Origin: CAVWXT01 sp963759115
GTDB lineage: Bacteria > Planctomycetota > Planctomycetia > Pirellulales > Thermoguttaceae
Assembly (NCBI GenBank): GCA_963759115.1
Contig: CAVWXT010000006.1
Span: 186,001-250,000, forward strand
Direction of reading: 5' to 3'
DNA length: 64,000 nt
In this document: one piece after another, positions 19,800 through 27,572 of the stretch
How positions within the stretch are numbered: the stretch's first letter is position 1
Layout of the letters: each line of letters starts with the position of its first letter
Notes under the pieces: model-generated
The model's database searches: none
What the model was told of the DNA's origin: nothing
Seen by the model: the letters and a program-made list of their open reading frames with translations, nothing else
Program-made: the position numbers and the translations under genes

Positions 19800-19932
19800 G
19801 GCAACCTCCCGTTTGTTGACAACGACTGAGACAGAGCCAAAGCATCTAATGGATCAGCATAGCCACAGTCGAAAGCAGGCACAATCGGGGCTGGCGTGCA
19901 GTAAGGGATTGTGGGCCCGCGGCTGTTCAGTG

Positions 19933-19955
19933 GCCGCCGCCGTACCGGCGGCGGC
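19933..19955. repeat. Single perfect hairpin after the C45 region
   Basis: GCCGCCGCCG-TAC-CGGCGGCGGC, a 10-bp perfect stem with a trinucleotide loop, 33 nt beyond the stop at 19988 on the minus strand. It is preceded by GTGGCC and followed by TAAACGGG. Same design as the other 3'-end hairpins. Confidence 0.6.
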
Positions 19956-19987
19956 TAAACGGGCACGGGCAGGGCCCCAGCAGGAGT

Positions 19988-21900
19988 TCACCGCCGCGCG
20001 GCATCAATCTGCTCAGCGTAGAACTGGATCAGTTCTCGCAGGTTCACGCGGGCATAGGGCTCGTCGCAAGCCGGAGAGTGCTTGCCGGCGTCGGCAAACC
20101 ACATCTCCAGCGTCTCCGGGGCGAAGATGGCGTCGTGCAGGTTCGACTGCATCGCCACCGGCCGCTTGATGATCTCGATCAGCTTCGGCACGTCGATCCG
20201 GCCGTAATTCTCTTGGATCCGCTGGCTGAGCAGCTTCGCCCGGTCCTCGCCGGAAATCAGCACCGTGTCCTCGGGCACCAGCGGGCAGCCGGGGGTGCTG
20301 CTGGCCGGGCTCGAGCACGGTCATCTGCTGCGGGGTGCAGTGCAACGCCCGCAGTCGCGCCCGAGCGGTCGCTCAGCACGTAGTAATACTCGCACGTTCG
20401 CGGGGCGGCCTGCGGAGGATGGCCAGGGCCTCCTCGACCGTGGCCGCCCGCTCCATCACGTCGCGCAGCAGCAGGCTCATGGGCATGCCGTCCCACTGGC
20501 CCTCGCCGCGCCCGCCCATCTCGCCGATGGCCAGCCCCTTCTCGTTCATGGCCGTCACCGTGCCGATGAAGCCGGCGTAGCCGAGGCTCATCCACTTGTA
20601 GCGTCCCTCGGGCATGAAGACCTGCACGGCGGCGGCGTCTTGGAGGTCGATCTCGCGCATGTAGTCGAGCACGCGGGCGTGGAGCACGCGGCCGCCGGCG
20701 GTGGCCTTGCCCCGCAGCGCCACGCCGCTGCAATGGAACCGCTCGGGGAAGAGGTTGGCGTAGCGGCCGTCGCGCTGGGAGACGCCGGCCGCCTTCGAGC
20801 CAGGGCGTCGCACTCTTCGAGGAACCGCGGCGGGATGTGCGGCAGCGTGCGGCGCTCGATCTCCGCCATGCGGTCGAGGAACCACTGGCCCGAGCGAAGC
20901 GTGTCGCCGCCGCCGACCAGGTACAGCACCCGCTCGGTCAGTCTTTCGCGCCGGCTCGCGCGAGGAGCGTGCCGTGGGCGGCGCCCATCTGTGCCGGCGT
21001 GCCCGACGACCATCAGGATCGTCTTGCCCTGGCTGCGGCACAGCAGGCCGTGGCCGGCCGGGTCGCGGGCGACCACCGACATCGTCGTCGGCTGCGACGC
21101 GGTCGCCGGTCCGTCGGCCGCCATCCAGCCGCTCGGCGGCGAAGTTCAGCATCGCCGCGAACATGCGGTGCAAGTCGGCTTGCTCCACCTCTTGACGCGG
21201 CAGTCCCTCGGGCGGCTCGAACAGGGCGTCGGGGGCGACGGTGTTGGTCTGCCAGCCGCGGAATGAAGCGTTCCCTGCACGCCGGCCAATGGCGAAGGCT
21301 GCCGCAGCAGGCGTCCGGCCGTCGTCCTGAAACGTCAGCCGAATTTCGCCCGGCAGTTTCTTCGCGTCCTTGGCCGCGATGCGAATGTGCGATCGCCGTG
21401 CTCGCGCGGCGCGCTCGCCGCCGCCGGCCGGCTTGTCGTCCTCGACGGTGATCCACTGTTGGAGCATCTCGGGGCCATGGCGATGCTGCCGGCGAGCCCG
21501 GCCGCCATCCGCAGCTTCATCAGGTGCCGCGGCTCGACGAAGCGCAGCGGATCGGCGTTTGCCGACGGGGTTCTTCGCTGCCCACCAGCACGGTCTTCCC
21601 GCCGGCGAGCATCCAGGGGAAGCGGCCTTGGCCCAGGGCGACCTCGCCGATCTCCGGCAATTGGCATCGCAGCGAGAACTTCCCCTGCTCGCCGCGGACC
21701 AACCGCACGCGGGCCTCGATCGGCCGGCCGCCCTTGTCCGACGCCGACAGTTCCAGGTCGGCGAAGTGGCAGCGGCCCTTGTCCGGCTCGGCGGCCAGCA
21801 TCGCGATCGCTTGCTGCAGGAGCGTCGCCAGCCGCTGCACCGGACGTTGGCTCGGCGGCAGACGTGCGCCGGCAGTTGTCGGCAGCGTGCCTCCGCGGGC
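19988..21900 (-). CDS. C45-type acyltransferase/peptidase region, multiply frameshifted
   Basis: The reading must be pieced together from several frames. The most conserved part, at 20380-20900, reads FPERFHCSGVALRGKATAGG then RVLHARVLDYM, with Cys in H-C-S-G-V-A the expected self-processing nucleophile of the acyl-CoA:6-aminopenicillanate acyltransferase (C45, Ntn-hydrolase) family. GYAGFIGTVTAMNEKGLAIG and VMERAATVEEALAILRRPPR follow and are typical of the family. The C-terminus is VNLRELIQFYAEQIDAARR before TGA at 19988. The N-terminal 250 residues form another domain (HFADLELSASDKGGRPIEAR...) that I do not recognise. No stop separates this from the upstream alpha/beta hydrolase segment, so the two may be one polypeptide. 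Confidence 0.6.
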
Positions 21901-22889
21901 AAGTCTTGGGCGAAGAAGTCGGCCGTCATCCGCAGCGCCCGGGGCAACTCGGCCATCGCCGTGTAGTGCCCCAGCCCCTCGAACCAGACCACGCGATCGG
22001 CGATGCCCAAGCGCCTCGGCGAGCTTCTCGGTGCATTGGCGCGGAATCACCTCGTCCTCGGCGGCGTTGATCATCAGCACCTTGCCGGCCAGCGCGCGAT
22101 CGCGCAGGGCCGGGGCGAACCGGAGCGGATCGACCGCGGCGATCTTCGCTTCCACCTCCGCCCGCTCCGGCGGCGGCAGCTTCTGGATCATCTCGCTCAG
22201 CGGCCGGGTTTCGCGGGCGTGATGGATGATCGTGCAACAGGTCGCCGCCGGCCAGGATCAGGCCCGCCCGATGGAGCCGCGGCTCGGCCCCGGCGGCCGT
22301 GGCGGCGATGATCCCGCCCAGGCTGATGCCCGTGATGCCGATCCGCTCGGGATCGATCTCCGGCCGCGAGGCCAACAGGTCGATCGTTCGCCGGATGTCT
22401 TCGCCCGCCTGGGCCATGGCGCCGACGAACAGCTTGGGGTCGTCGGCCAAGGCCTCGGGCCCCTTGGCCGAGCCGCGGTCGCCGTAGTAGGGCAGCTTGA
22501 ACGAGATGGCCGGAATGCCCCGCGCCGCCAGCACCGAGCAGACCAGGTCGGTCAACGGCTCGTTGCCGTCGAGGATGTGCAGGCAGATGACCGCCGGATA
22601 CTTCGGTCCGTTGGGACGAATCGCCTTGGGCAGGTAGTAGTCGGCGGGGACGGTGTTGTTCTGCACCAGCGGCGTGACCACCGGCGAAGGATACGTCAGC
22701 CGGTAGACGCGAAAGGCCGCGCGGTCGGCCAGCAGCCGGATGCGATAGTCGAACGGCGCGTTGTTGTAGGTCTTCGAGACGGCGACGGCTTCCGCCGGCT
22801 GCTCCTCAGCTGTGAACCGACCAGGCAGTCGACAGCACGACCGCCAGACTGAGACCCGTCATCATCCCGCGGCTGAGCCGAAGTTGCAT
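21900..22889 (-). CDS. Exported alpha/beta hydrolase domain (frameshifted, probably fused to the C45 region)
   Basis: The ATG at 22889 follows GGAGG by 6 nt and begins MQLRLSRGMMTGLSLAVVLS, a signal peptide. The main block reads PAVICLHILDGNEPLTDLVC, then the nucleophile elbow G-I-S-L-G-G in RIGITGISLGGIIAATAAGA, and later AEDEVIPRQCTEKLAEALG (catalytic Asp/Glu region) and GLGHYTA (catalytic His). This is the layout of dienelactone-hydrolase-like enzymes. Frame changes lie near 22780, 22240 and 22020. The end runs without a stop into the next domain. A secreted esterase or amidase acting with the C45 part is plausible; the substrate is unknown. Confidence 0.65.
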
Positions 22890-23138
22890 CATGATCCTCC
22901 GTGCGGATTGAACTTCCGATAGGCAGCCATCTTCTTATACGCAAGCACGGTTCACAAGGTGCCACATTTGACGGTGGAATGCAAGAGCGAAGTGGTTGCC
23001 GATTCCCCGCCGGGGAAGTATGCTTGGTGGGGTGTTAGCCGCTTGCGGCTTCGCCCGAGGGCGCGACTACCGGTCGCGGCTTGATATGTCAAACATGCAC
23101 CGATTGGCGAGCGGACATTGCTCGAGCGGCAACGCTGG

Positions 23139-23856
23139 ATGACCTTTCTGCTGCCGTTCCTGGTGTTCATGCTCGTCGGCACGCTGGAGCCGACGCCCGA
23201 GCAGCCCGGCGGCCGAACCATCGGCCTGTCGATCCCGTATGCGTACTACCCTGGCTGTATGCGGCCAAGATCGCCTTGACCGTGGCCGCGGTGGCCTTCG
23301 TGTGGCCGGGCTATCGCGAGTTTCCGCTGCGGCTGAGCCGGCTGGCGATCCTGGTGGGCGTGGTGGGCGGGCCGCTGTGGATCGGGCTCTGCACGCTCGA
23401 TTGGGAACACGGCTACTTGCTGCCGCTGCTGGACCGTATCGGCTTGGGCGGCATCATCGGGGCCGGCGACCGGCCGGCGTTCAATCCGTTCGAGCAGCTC
23501 GCCGGCCAGCCGGCTTGGCGTGGGCGTTTCTTGGCCGTGCGGTTCTTCGGACTGGTGGCCGTGGTGCCGTTGATCGAGGAGTTCTTCCTGCGCGGCTTCG
23601 TGATGCGGTTCGTCATGGAACGCGATTGGTGGGACGTGCCCTTCGGCAAGGCCAACACGCTGGCCATCGTGCTGGGCACGGCCGTGCCGATGCTGATGCA
23701 CCCGGGCGAATTGCTGGCCGCGCGGTGTGGTTCTCGATGATCACCTGGCTGATGCTGCGGACGCGGAACATCTGGGACTGCGTGGCGGCCCACGCGATCA
23801 CGAACTTGATCTTGGGAGTCTACGTGGTTGCATCCGGTGCCTGGCGGCTGATGTAG
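23139..23856 (+). CDS. CPBP family intramembrane metalloprotease (frameshifted)
   Basis: Read from MTFLLPFLVFMLVGTLEPTP, changing frame near 23250 and again near 23720, each by the same one-base step. The product is about 240 residues with six to seven membrane spans. It has the three CPBP/Abi motifs: E-E-F-F-L-R-G in LIEEFFLRGFVMRF, a His in LMHPGELLAA, and H in CVAAHAITNLILG. CPBP enzymes are relatives of the CAAX prenyl protease Rce1. Small bacterial ones, and the exosortase-associated versions, process membrane-anchored proteins. The stop TAG at 23854-23856 is followed at once by a hairpin (23885-23903). Confidence 0.8.
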
Positions 23857-23884
23857 GTAGGATGCCGTCGTCTTGCGGTTTAGC

Positions 23885-23903
23885 GGCCGACGGAACGTCG
23901 GCC
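23885..23903. repeat. Single perfect hairpin after the CPBP gene
   Basis: GGCCGACG-GAA-CGTCGGCC, an 8-bp perfect stem with a trinucleotide loop, 29 nt after the CPBP stop. It matches one arm of the hairpin-pair elements seen elsewhere. The preceding GTAGGATGCCG may be a decayed second arm. Confidence 0.6.
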
Positions 23904-23987
23904 TTGCTTGCTGTTATCTCGCCATTTGCTAGACTGTGACGGTTGAAAGCGTCAACTCCATTTCGCGTAATCCATTTGGAGGGCCTG

Positions 23988-24431
23988 ATGATGAATCGGA
24001 GTTTTCTCCTCTCCTGCGTAGCTGCCGCCGCCGTTGTGGTCGTCTCGGCCATCGCCGCCGATACGCCACGGCCGGCATCCAGCGAGGCGTCGAAACAACT
24101 GGAGTCACTGTTGCAGGAACGTCGCGATACGTGCCGCAAGCTGGTAGAGTACGTCGAATCGCAGCGGCGTACGGGCCAAGTCGATATCCCTTCCTGGATC
24201 CGCGCCTCAAATCAACTAGTCGAGGCGGAACTCGACATGGCCAAGACCAAGGCCGAGCGGATCGCGCTACGCCAGAAACTGGTTGCCAATCTGAAACAGG
24301 CGGAGGAATTCGCCGAAGCTCGCGACAAGATGGGCTTCGGCCTCGACACCGCCAAGACGTCTCTCGAAACGAAGGCAGCGCGTCTGAAGGCAGAGATCGA
24401 ACTGGCACGCGAGCAGTTGAGCGACAAGTAG
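23988..24431 (+). CDS. Small exported coiled-coil protein
   Basis: I chose the ATG at 23988 (or 23991) because GGAGGG lies just upstream and the translation then begins with a clean signal peptide, NRSFLLSCVAAAAVVVVSAI. The mature part of about 125 residues is almost entirely helical and charged (LESLLQERRDTCRKLVEYVE, then AELDMAKTKAERIALRQKLV). This resembles the TolC-like periplasmic hairpin proteins often found in Planctomycetota. No enzymatic motif is present. It has no operon partner; the stop is followed by the tandem H-type repeats. Confidence 0.65.
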   Translation: MMNRSFLLSCVAAAAVVVVSAIAADTPRPASSEASKQLESLLQERRDTCRKLVEYVESQRRTGQVDIPSWIRASNQLVEAELDMAKTKAERIALRQKLVANLKQAEEFAEARDKMGFGLDTAKTSLETKAARLKAEIELAREQLSDK

Positions 24432-24443
24432 GTTGAGCCAGTA

Positions 24444-24655
24444 GCGCGAGTGCCACTGGCTCTGCCAGTGCGTTCTTCTGCGTGGCCCCGGCGAAGCACG
24501 GGCAGAGACCGTGACACCCACGCGTCATGCCAAAGCATAACCTGCTTTGGCGCGCGTGCCACTGGCTCTGTCAGTGCGTTCTTCTGCGTGGCCCCGACCA
24601 AGCACGGGCAGAGCCCGTGGCACCCGCGAGTCATGCCAAAGCATAACCTGCTTTG
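24444..24655. repeat. Two tandem 106-bp units of H-type hairpin pairs
   Basis: Each unit holds CACTGGC-TCT-GCCAGTG (one mismatch in unit 2) and, 40 nt on, CACGGGC-AGA-GCCCGTG (decayed in unit 1), followed by CATGCCAAAGCATAACCTGC and TTTGGCG. The two loops, TCT and AGA, are complementary. The array begins 13 nt after the stop at 24431 and fills most of the 313-bp gap to the next gene, whose AGGAGG site is at about 24732. Confidence 0.8.
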
Positions 24656-24744
24656 GCGCCTGCTTGACAGCCACGCCTCCCGTGCCCCTATAATGATTGG
24701 TGCAATCCGGTACAATCGTTTCCCTCTTCTCAGGAGGCCATGCT

Positions 24745-25029
24745 ATGGCGACGTTTCTGATGTTCGGCACGTATTCGCCCAAGTCGCTCAAGAAGGCCAG
24801 CGCGGAACGCACCAAGGAGGCGACGGACCTGATCCAGCAGTTCCAGGGCCGGGTAGAAGCGATGTACGCCACGCTCGGGCCCAACGACCTGGTGATGGTT
24901 GCCGAGTTCCCGGACGCCACGGACGCCATGAAGGCGTCGATCGCGCTAATGAAACTGACGGGCATCGCGTTCTCCACGTCGCCCGCCATTTCGGTCGAGG
25001 CCTTCGACAAGCTCCTGGCCGAAGTGTAG
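24745..25029 (+). CDS. GYD-domain protein
   Basis: 94 residues from the ATG at 24745, which has AGGAGG upstream. The sequence is a single GYD domain: MATFLMFGTYSPKSLKKASA, then GRVEAMYATLGPNDLVMVAE, then FPDATDAMKASIALMKLTGI. These are small ferredoxin-like, Dabb-related proteins of unknown function that usually form dimers. The stop TAG at 25027-25029 is part of the GTAG that opens the next inverted-repeat element. Confidence 0.85.
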   Translation: MATFLMFGTYSPKSLKKASAERTKEATDLIQQFQGRVEAMYATLGPNDLVMVAEFPDATDAMKASIALMKLTGIAFSTSPAISVEAFDKLLAEV

Positions 25030-25110
25030 AAGCGGCATCTTGCCGCTTCATGGCTGTTTGAAGTTGCACACGATTCGTACGGACGGAACGCGGCAGGATG
25101 CCGCGTCTAC
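25026..25110. repeat. F-type hairpin-pair element, 85 bp
   Basis: Starts GTAGAAGCGGCATCTTGCC and ends ATGCCGCGTCTAC. The left hairpin is AAGCGGCA-TCT-TGCCGCTT and the right hairpin GCGGCA-GGA-TGCCGC, inverted with respect to each other. A related element is at 44327-44409. Its first four bases contain the stop codon of the GYD gene. Confidence 0.85.
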
Positions 25111-25122
25111 CTACGCGTCTAC

Positions 25123-25455
25123 CTACGCGTGTACCGCCTTGGCGTGCCGTCCGCCGGCGCCATCGTCCGGCCGAGTTGACGCGTAATGGGGGCTCTCGCT
25201 CGGCGGCGACGCCTCTTTCAAGTCCGGCTCGTGATGGTGATGCTTGACGGCCCATTCCGCCGCCTTCCGGCCGAAGGTCCAGAACAAGGCCGGACGCACG
25301 AAGAAGTCCAGCAGCGTCGAGCTGAGGAGCCCGCCCAGGATGACCGTAGCCACCGGGTAGAGGATTTCCTTGCCCGGCTGGCCGGAGGCCAGCACCAGCG
25401 GCACCAGGCGGCCGATCCCTAGCCGACCTGACCCAATCCAACGCCGCCGTTTGCA
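25123..25455 (-). pseudogene. C-terminal remnant of a CusA/CzcA-type RND metal efflux pump
   Basis: Only the last hydrophobic part of a roughly 1,050-residue RND pump remains: LVPLVLASGQPGKEILYPVA, then TVILGGLLSSTLLDFFVRPA, then LFWTFGRKAAEW. This matches the final two membrane spans of heavy-metal RND transporters, followed by a His-rich tail (HHHHEPDLKE). Coding similarity fades near 25455, about 100 bp before the IS110 leader hairpin, and no 5' part exists in the window. I infer truncation by insertion or rearrangement linked to the IS110 element. Confidence 0.65.
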
Positions 25456-25555
25456 GCGCCACCGGGCAGGTCCAGAAATCGCTCGATGCCTTCGACCACG
25501 AAAGTTGGAGAGGGCGTGAGGCAAAAAAGACTCCTGATACTATAACCGCCGCGTG

Positions 25556-25630
25556 ATAGGCCCCTTGCTGGTGGAGTAGGATGGAAGCAGTAACGAATCC
25601 ATCTTTCCTCCACCAAACAAGGAGACCTAT
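25556..25630 (+). promoter_or_regulatory. Long stem-loop containing the ribosome-binding site of the IS110 transposase
   Basis: The two sides pair as ATAGG, CCCTTG, GGTGGAG, GATGGA on the left against TCCATC, CTCCACC, CAAGGAG, CCTAT on the right. Small internal loops and a 12-nt apical loop separate the blocks. The AAGGAG that would serve the ATG at 25633 (8 nt away) is inside the stem. It could hide the ribosome-binding site and/or be part of an element-encoded structured RNA. IS110 elements are known to make bridge RNAs from their non-coding ends. Confidence 0.6.
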
Positions 25631-25632
25631 TC

Positions 25633-26637
25633 ATGTGGCACGTGGGTATCGATTTGCACCGTGAGACCGTGGTGATTGCCGCCGTGAACGACACGGGCGA
25701 AGTTATCAAGCCCGTCACCGTTCGCTGTGAAGACACCGCCAGCATCGTGAACGTCGTCCAGGCGTTGGGATCCTTTCGGGCGGTCATCGAGGCCAGCGCA
25801 ACGTATCGCTGGCTGTACGACCTGCTCCGACCGTACGGTACGATCTTATTGGCCCATCCGTTTCGTCTGCGGGCTATGGTACAACAACGCACCAAAACGG
25901 ACAAGCTGGACGCCCAATTGTTGGCGAACCTGTTGCGGATCAACCAGATTCCGCTGGCCTACATTCCGCCGGAGCCGTACCAGCAACTCCGCGAGCTGAC
26001 ACGCCGCCGGGCACGTCTGGGCCGCGAGTTGGCCGAGGCGAAAATCCACTTGCGGGCCTTGTTGGCCAGGCAAAATCGGCAAGCCCCTTATCGGGTTCCT
26101 TTCGGCGTCCGCGGCTTAGCTTGGTTTCGTGGGCAAGACTTCGGCTGGATCGAGAATCTGGTCCGCGACGAACTACTGGCGCGATTGAAACATTTCGGAC
26201 GGCAAGCGACGATCATCGACCGGCACATCGCGCGGATGTCGGCGGCTTTTCCGCAAGCGGAAGCCTTGACCGAGATTCACGGCATCGGCCTGTACTCGGC
26301 GTTGTTGATCGTGGCGGAAATCGGCGAAGTGGAGCGTTTCCGCATGGCAAAACAGGTCGGCGCGTACGCCGGGCTGACCTGCCGTGTGCATCAGTCGGGC
26401 GGACACTGCTACCGCGGTTCGATTACACGGCAAGGGTCGACGTGGTTGCGATGGATTCTCGTGGAGGCGGCCATCAAGGCGATCCGCGAGGACGCGGCCT
26501 TGAAGAACTTTTACACGCGGGTGCGGAAGCGATCCAGCGCAAAGATTGCACGGGTGGCGGTGGCCCGCAAACTGGCGGAGATATGTTGGAAGCGGCTGCG
26601 TCGTTGGCAGCGTGAGCACGCCCACCAGGCGGCGTAG
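25633..26637 (+). CDS. IS110-family transposase/recombinase
   Basis: 334 residues, typical length. The N-terminal RuvC-like DEDD domain has D7 in VGIDLH, E53 in VIEASATY, and D90 and D93 in TKTDKLDAQLLANLL. The C-terminal Transposase_20 domain reads IHGIGLYSALLIVAEIGEVE, then VGAYAGLTCRVHQSGG, with the likely catalytic Ser near 263 in GSITRQGSTWLRW. These enzymes excise and insert DNA using a bridge RNA encoded in the element's flanks. The gene appears intact, unlike the other transposases here. Element ends are not obvious because IS110 lacks classic terminal inverted repeats. Confidence 0.92.
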   Translation: MWHVGIDLHRETVVIAAVNDTGEVIKPVTVRCEDTASIVNVVQALGSFRAVIEASATYRWLYDLLRPYGTILLAHPFRLRAMVQQRTKTDKLDAQLLANLLRINQIPLAYIPPEPYQQLRELTRRRARLGRELAEAKIHLRALLARQNRQAPYRVPFGVRGLAWFRGQDFGWIENLVRDELLARLKHFGRQATIIDRHIARMSAAFPQAEALTEIHGIGLYSALLIVAEIGEVERFRMAKQVGAYAGLTCRVHQSGGHCYRGSITRQGSTWLRWILVEAAIKAIREDAALKNFYTRVRKRSSAKIARVAVARKLAEICWKRLRRWQREHAHQAA

Positions 26638-27123
26638 AGAGCAACACGATATCGCGCACGAGTACGGTCGCGGCTGGCCCGCAAAGGGGTCTCGTGAGAC
26701 GCAAGTCTGCACTGTCCTCCTGATTGGGCACTGTGACCGGTGAACAATACAATATGCGACGGGCTTCGGCTCGGACGGCACGAATGGGTGACTACTAGGT
26801 GCGCGACGACGAGTGACAAGCCGTTGCCAATTGCGGCGGGTGTGCTGGTGTTTGGCAGGGTCGGATTTTCGGAGGCATAGTAGAGCAAATGAATGAGTCG
26901 GTGAGACAAAACTGCCCTGGCAGTGGATACCGCCAGGGCATCACGGGTCATTCACCCGCCCTAACCTGGCTATTCCTTGTCGGGTTGCGTCCCCGCAGAG
27001 CCCGACTCCGCTTCACCAGGCACACACATTATAACAGCGAGACAAGCGAATTAGCAGTTTCCCAAGAAATCCGTTGGCCTGGGCCTTGACACGCCGGCGG
27101 TTATGGGCGACCCCTTTTCTCTA
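26638..27123. other. Non-coding region after the IS110 gene with several hairpins
   Basis: About 490 bp without a credible gene. Visible structure: GTCTC-GT-GAGAC near 26690, a direct repeat GCACTGT flanking about 12 nt near 26710-26735, and a perfect 9-bp stem TGCCCTGGC/GCCAGGGCA at 26913-26940. Part of it probably belongs to the IS110 right end. The boundary cannot be placed from this sequence alone. Confidence 0.45.
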
Positions 27124-27162
27124 TTGACGGCCCGGTGATTACTGTTATACTAGTGTAATCAC
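27124..27162 (+). promoter_or_regulatory. Promoter and probable auto-operator of the GntR gene
   Basis: -35 TTGACG (27124-27129), a 16-bp spacer and -10 TATACT (27146-27151). A perfect 8-bp dyad GTGATTAC/GTAATCAC (27135-27142 and 27155-27162) brackets the -10 box, as expected for a repressor site that blocks polymerase. GntR regulators of the YtrA type bind such dyads and control their own operon. Confidence 0.65.
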
Positions 27163-27176
27163 TGGAGGACTGCCCC

Positions 27177-27563
27177 GTGTTCGTCCGCGTGGAAACATCC
27201 TCGGGAATGCCCATCACGCGGCAGATCGCCGCCCAGATCCGGGCCCAGTGCGCCAGTGGGGTCTTGAAGCCGGGCGAGCGCCTGCCATCCGTGCGGGCGT
27301 TGGCCGCCGAACTGACGGTCAACCAGAACACGATTCTTCGCGTCTACGAACGGTTGACGGCCGAAGGACTGCTCGAACGCCGCCACGGCGATGGGACGTT
27401 CGTCGCCGACCGTATTCCCACCGGGCAGATGCGGGCGCAGCGTCAACTGCTTCGTCAACAGATCGAACGCGTGGCCGAACTGGCCAAGACCCTGGGCGTC
27501 GAGCCCGACGAATTGAATCAGTTATTGCAGGAGGCGTTCGACTCAGCCACACATTCGGTTTAG
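27177..27563 (+). CDS. GntR-family transcriptional regulator, YtrA subfamily
   Basis: 128 residues from GTG at 27177, with GGAGG 9 nt upstream. Residues about 10-75 are a winged helix (PITRQIAAQIRAQCASGVLK, then PGERLPSVRALAAELTVNQN, then TILRVYERLTAEGLLERRHG). The short C-terminal tail of about 50 residues is helical and lacks a large effector domain, which defines the YtrA type. Such genes nearly always precede an ABC-2 transporter operon. Here the transporter starts at 29820, separated by an inserted IS copy. It is presumably a repressor acting at the dyad at 27135-27162. Confidence 0.88.
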   Translation: MFVRVETSSGMPITRQIAAQIRAQCASGVLKPGERLPSVRALAAELTVNQNTILRVYERLTAEGLLERRHGDGTFVADRIPTGQMRAQRQLLRQQIERVAELAKTLGVEPDELNQLLQEAFDSATHSV

Positions 27564-27572
27564 GAGTACGTC

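Noticed and set aside
24444..24655. Tandem repeats that could suggest a CRISPR array
   Set aside because: Only two units of 106 bp, no regularly sized unique spacers, no cas genes; the units are hairpin pairs.
26889..27089. Possible small gene or tRNA-like fold behind the IS110 gene
   Set aside because: The stem TGCCCTGGC/GCCAGGGCA lacks the other arms of a tRNA, and the 66-codon frame has no coding features.
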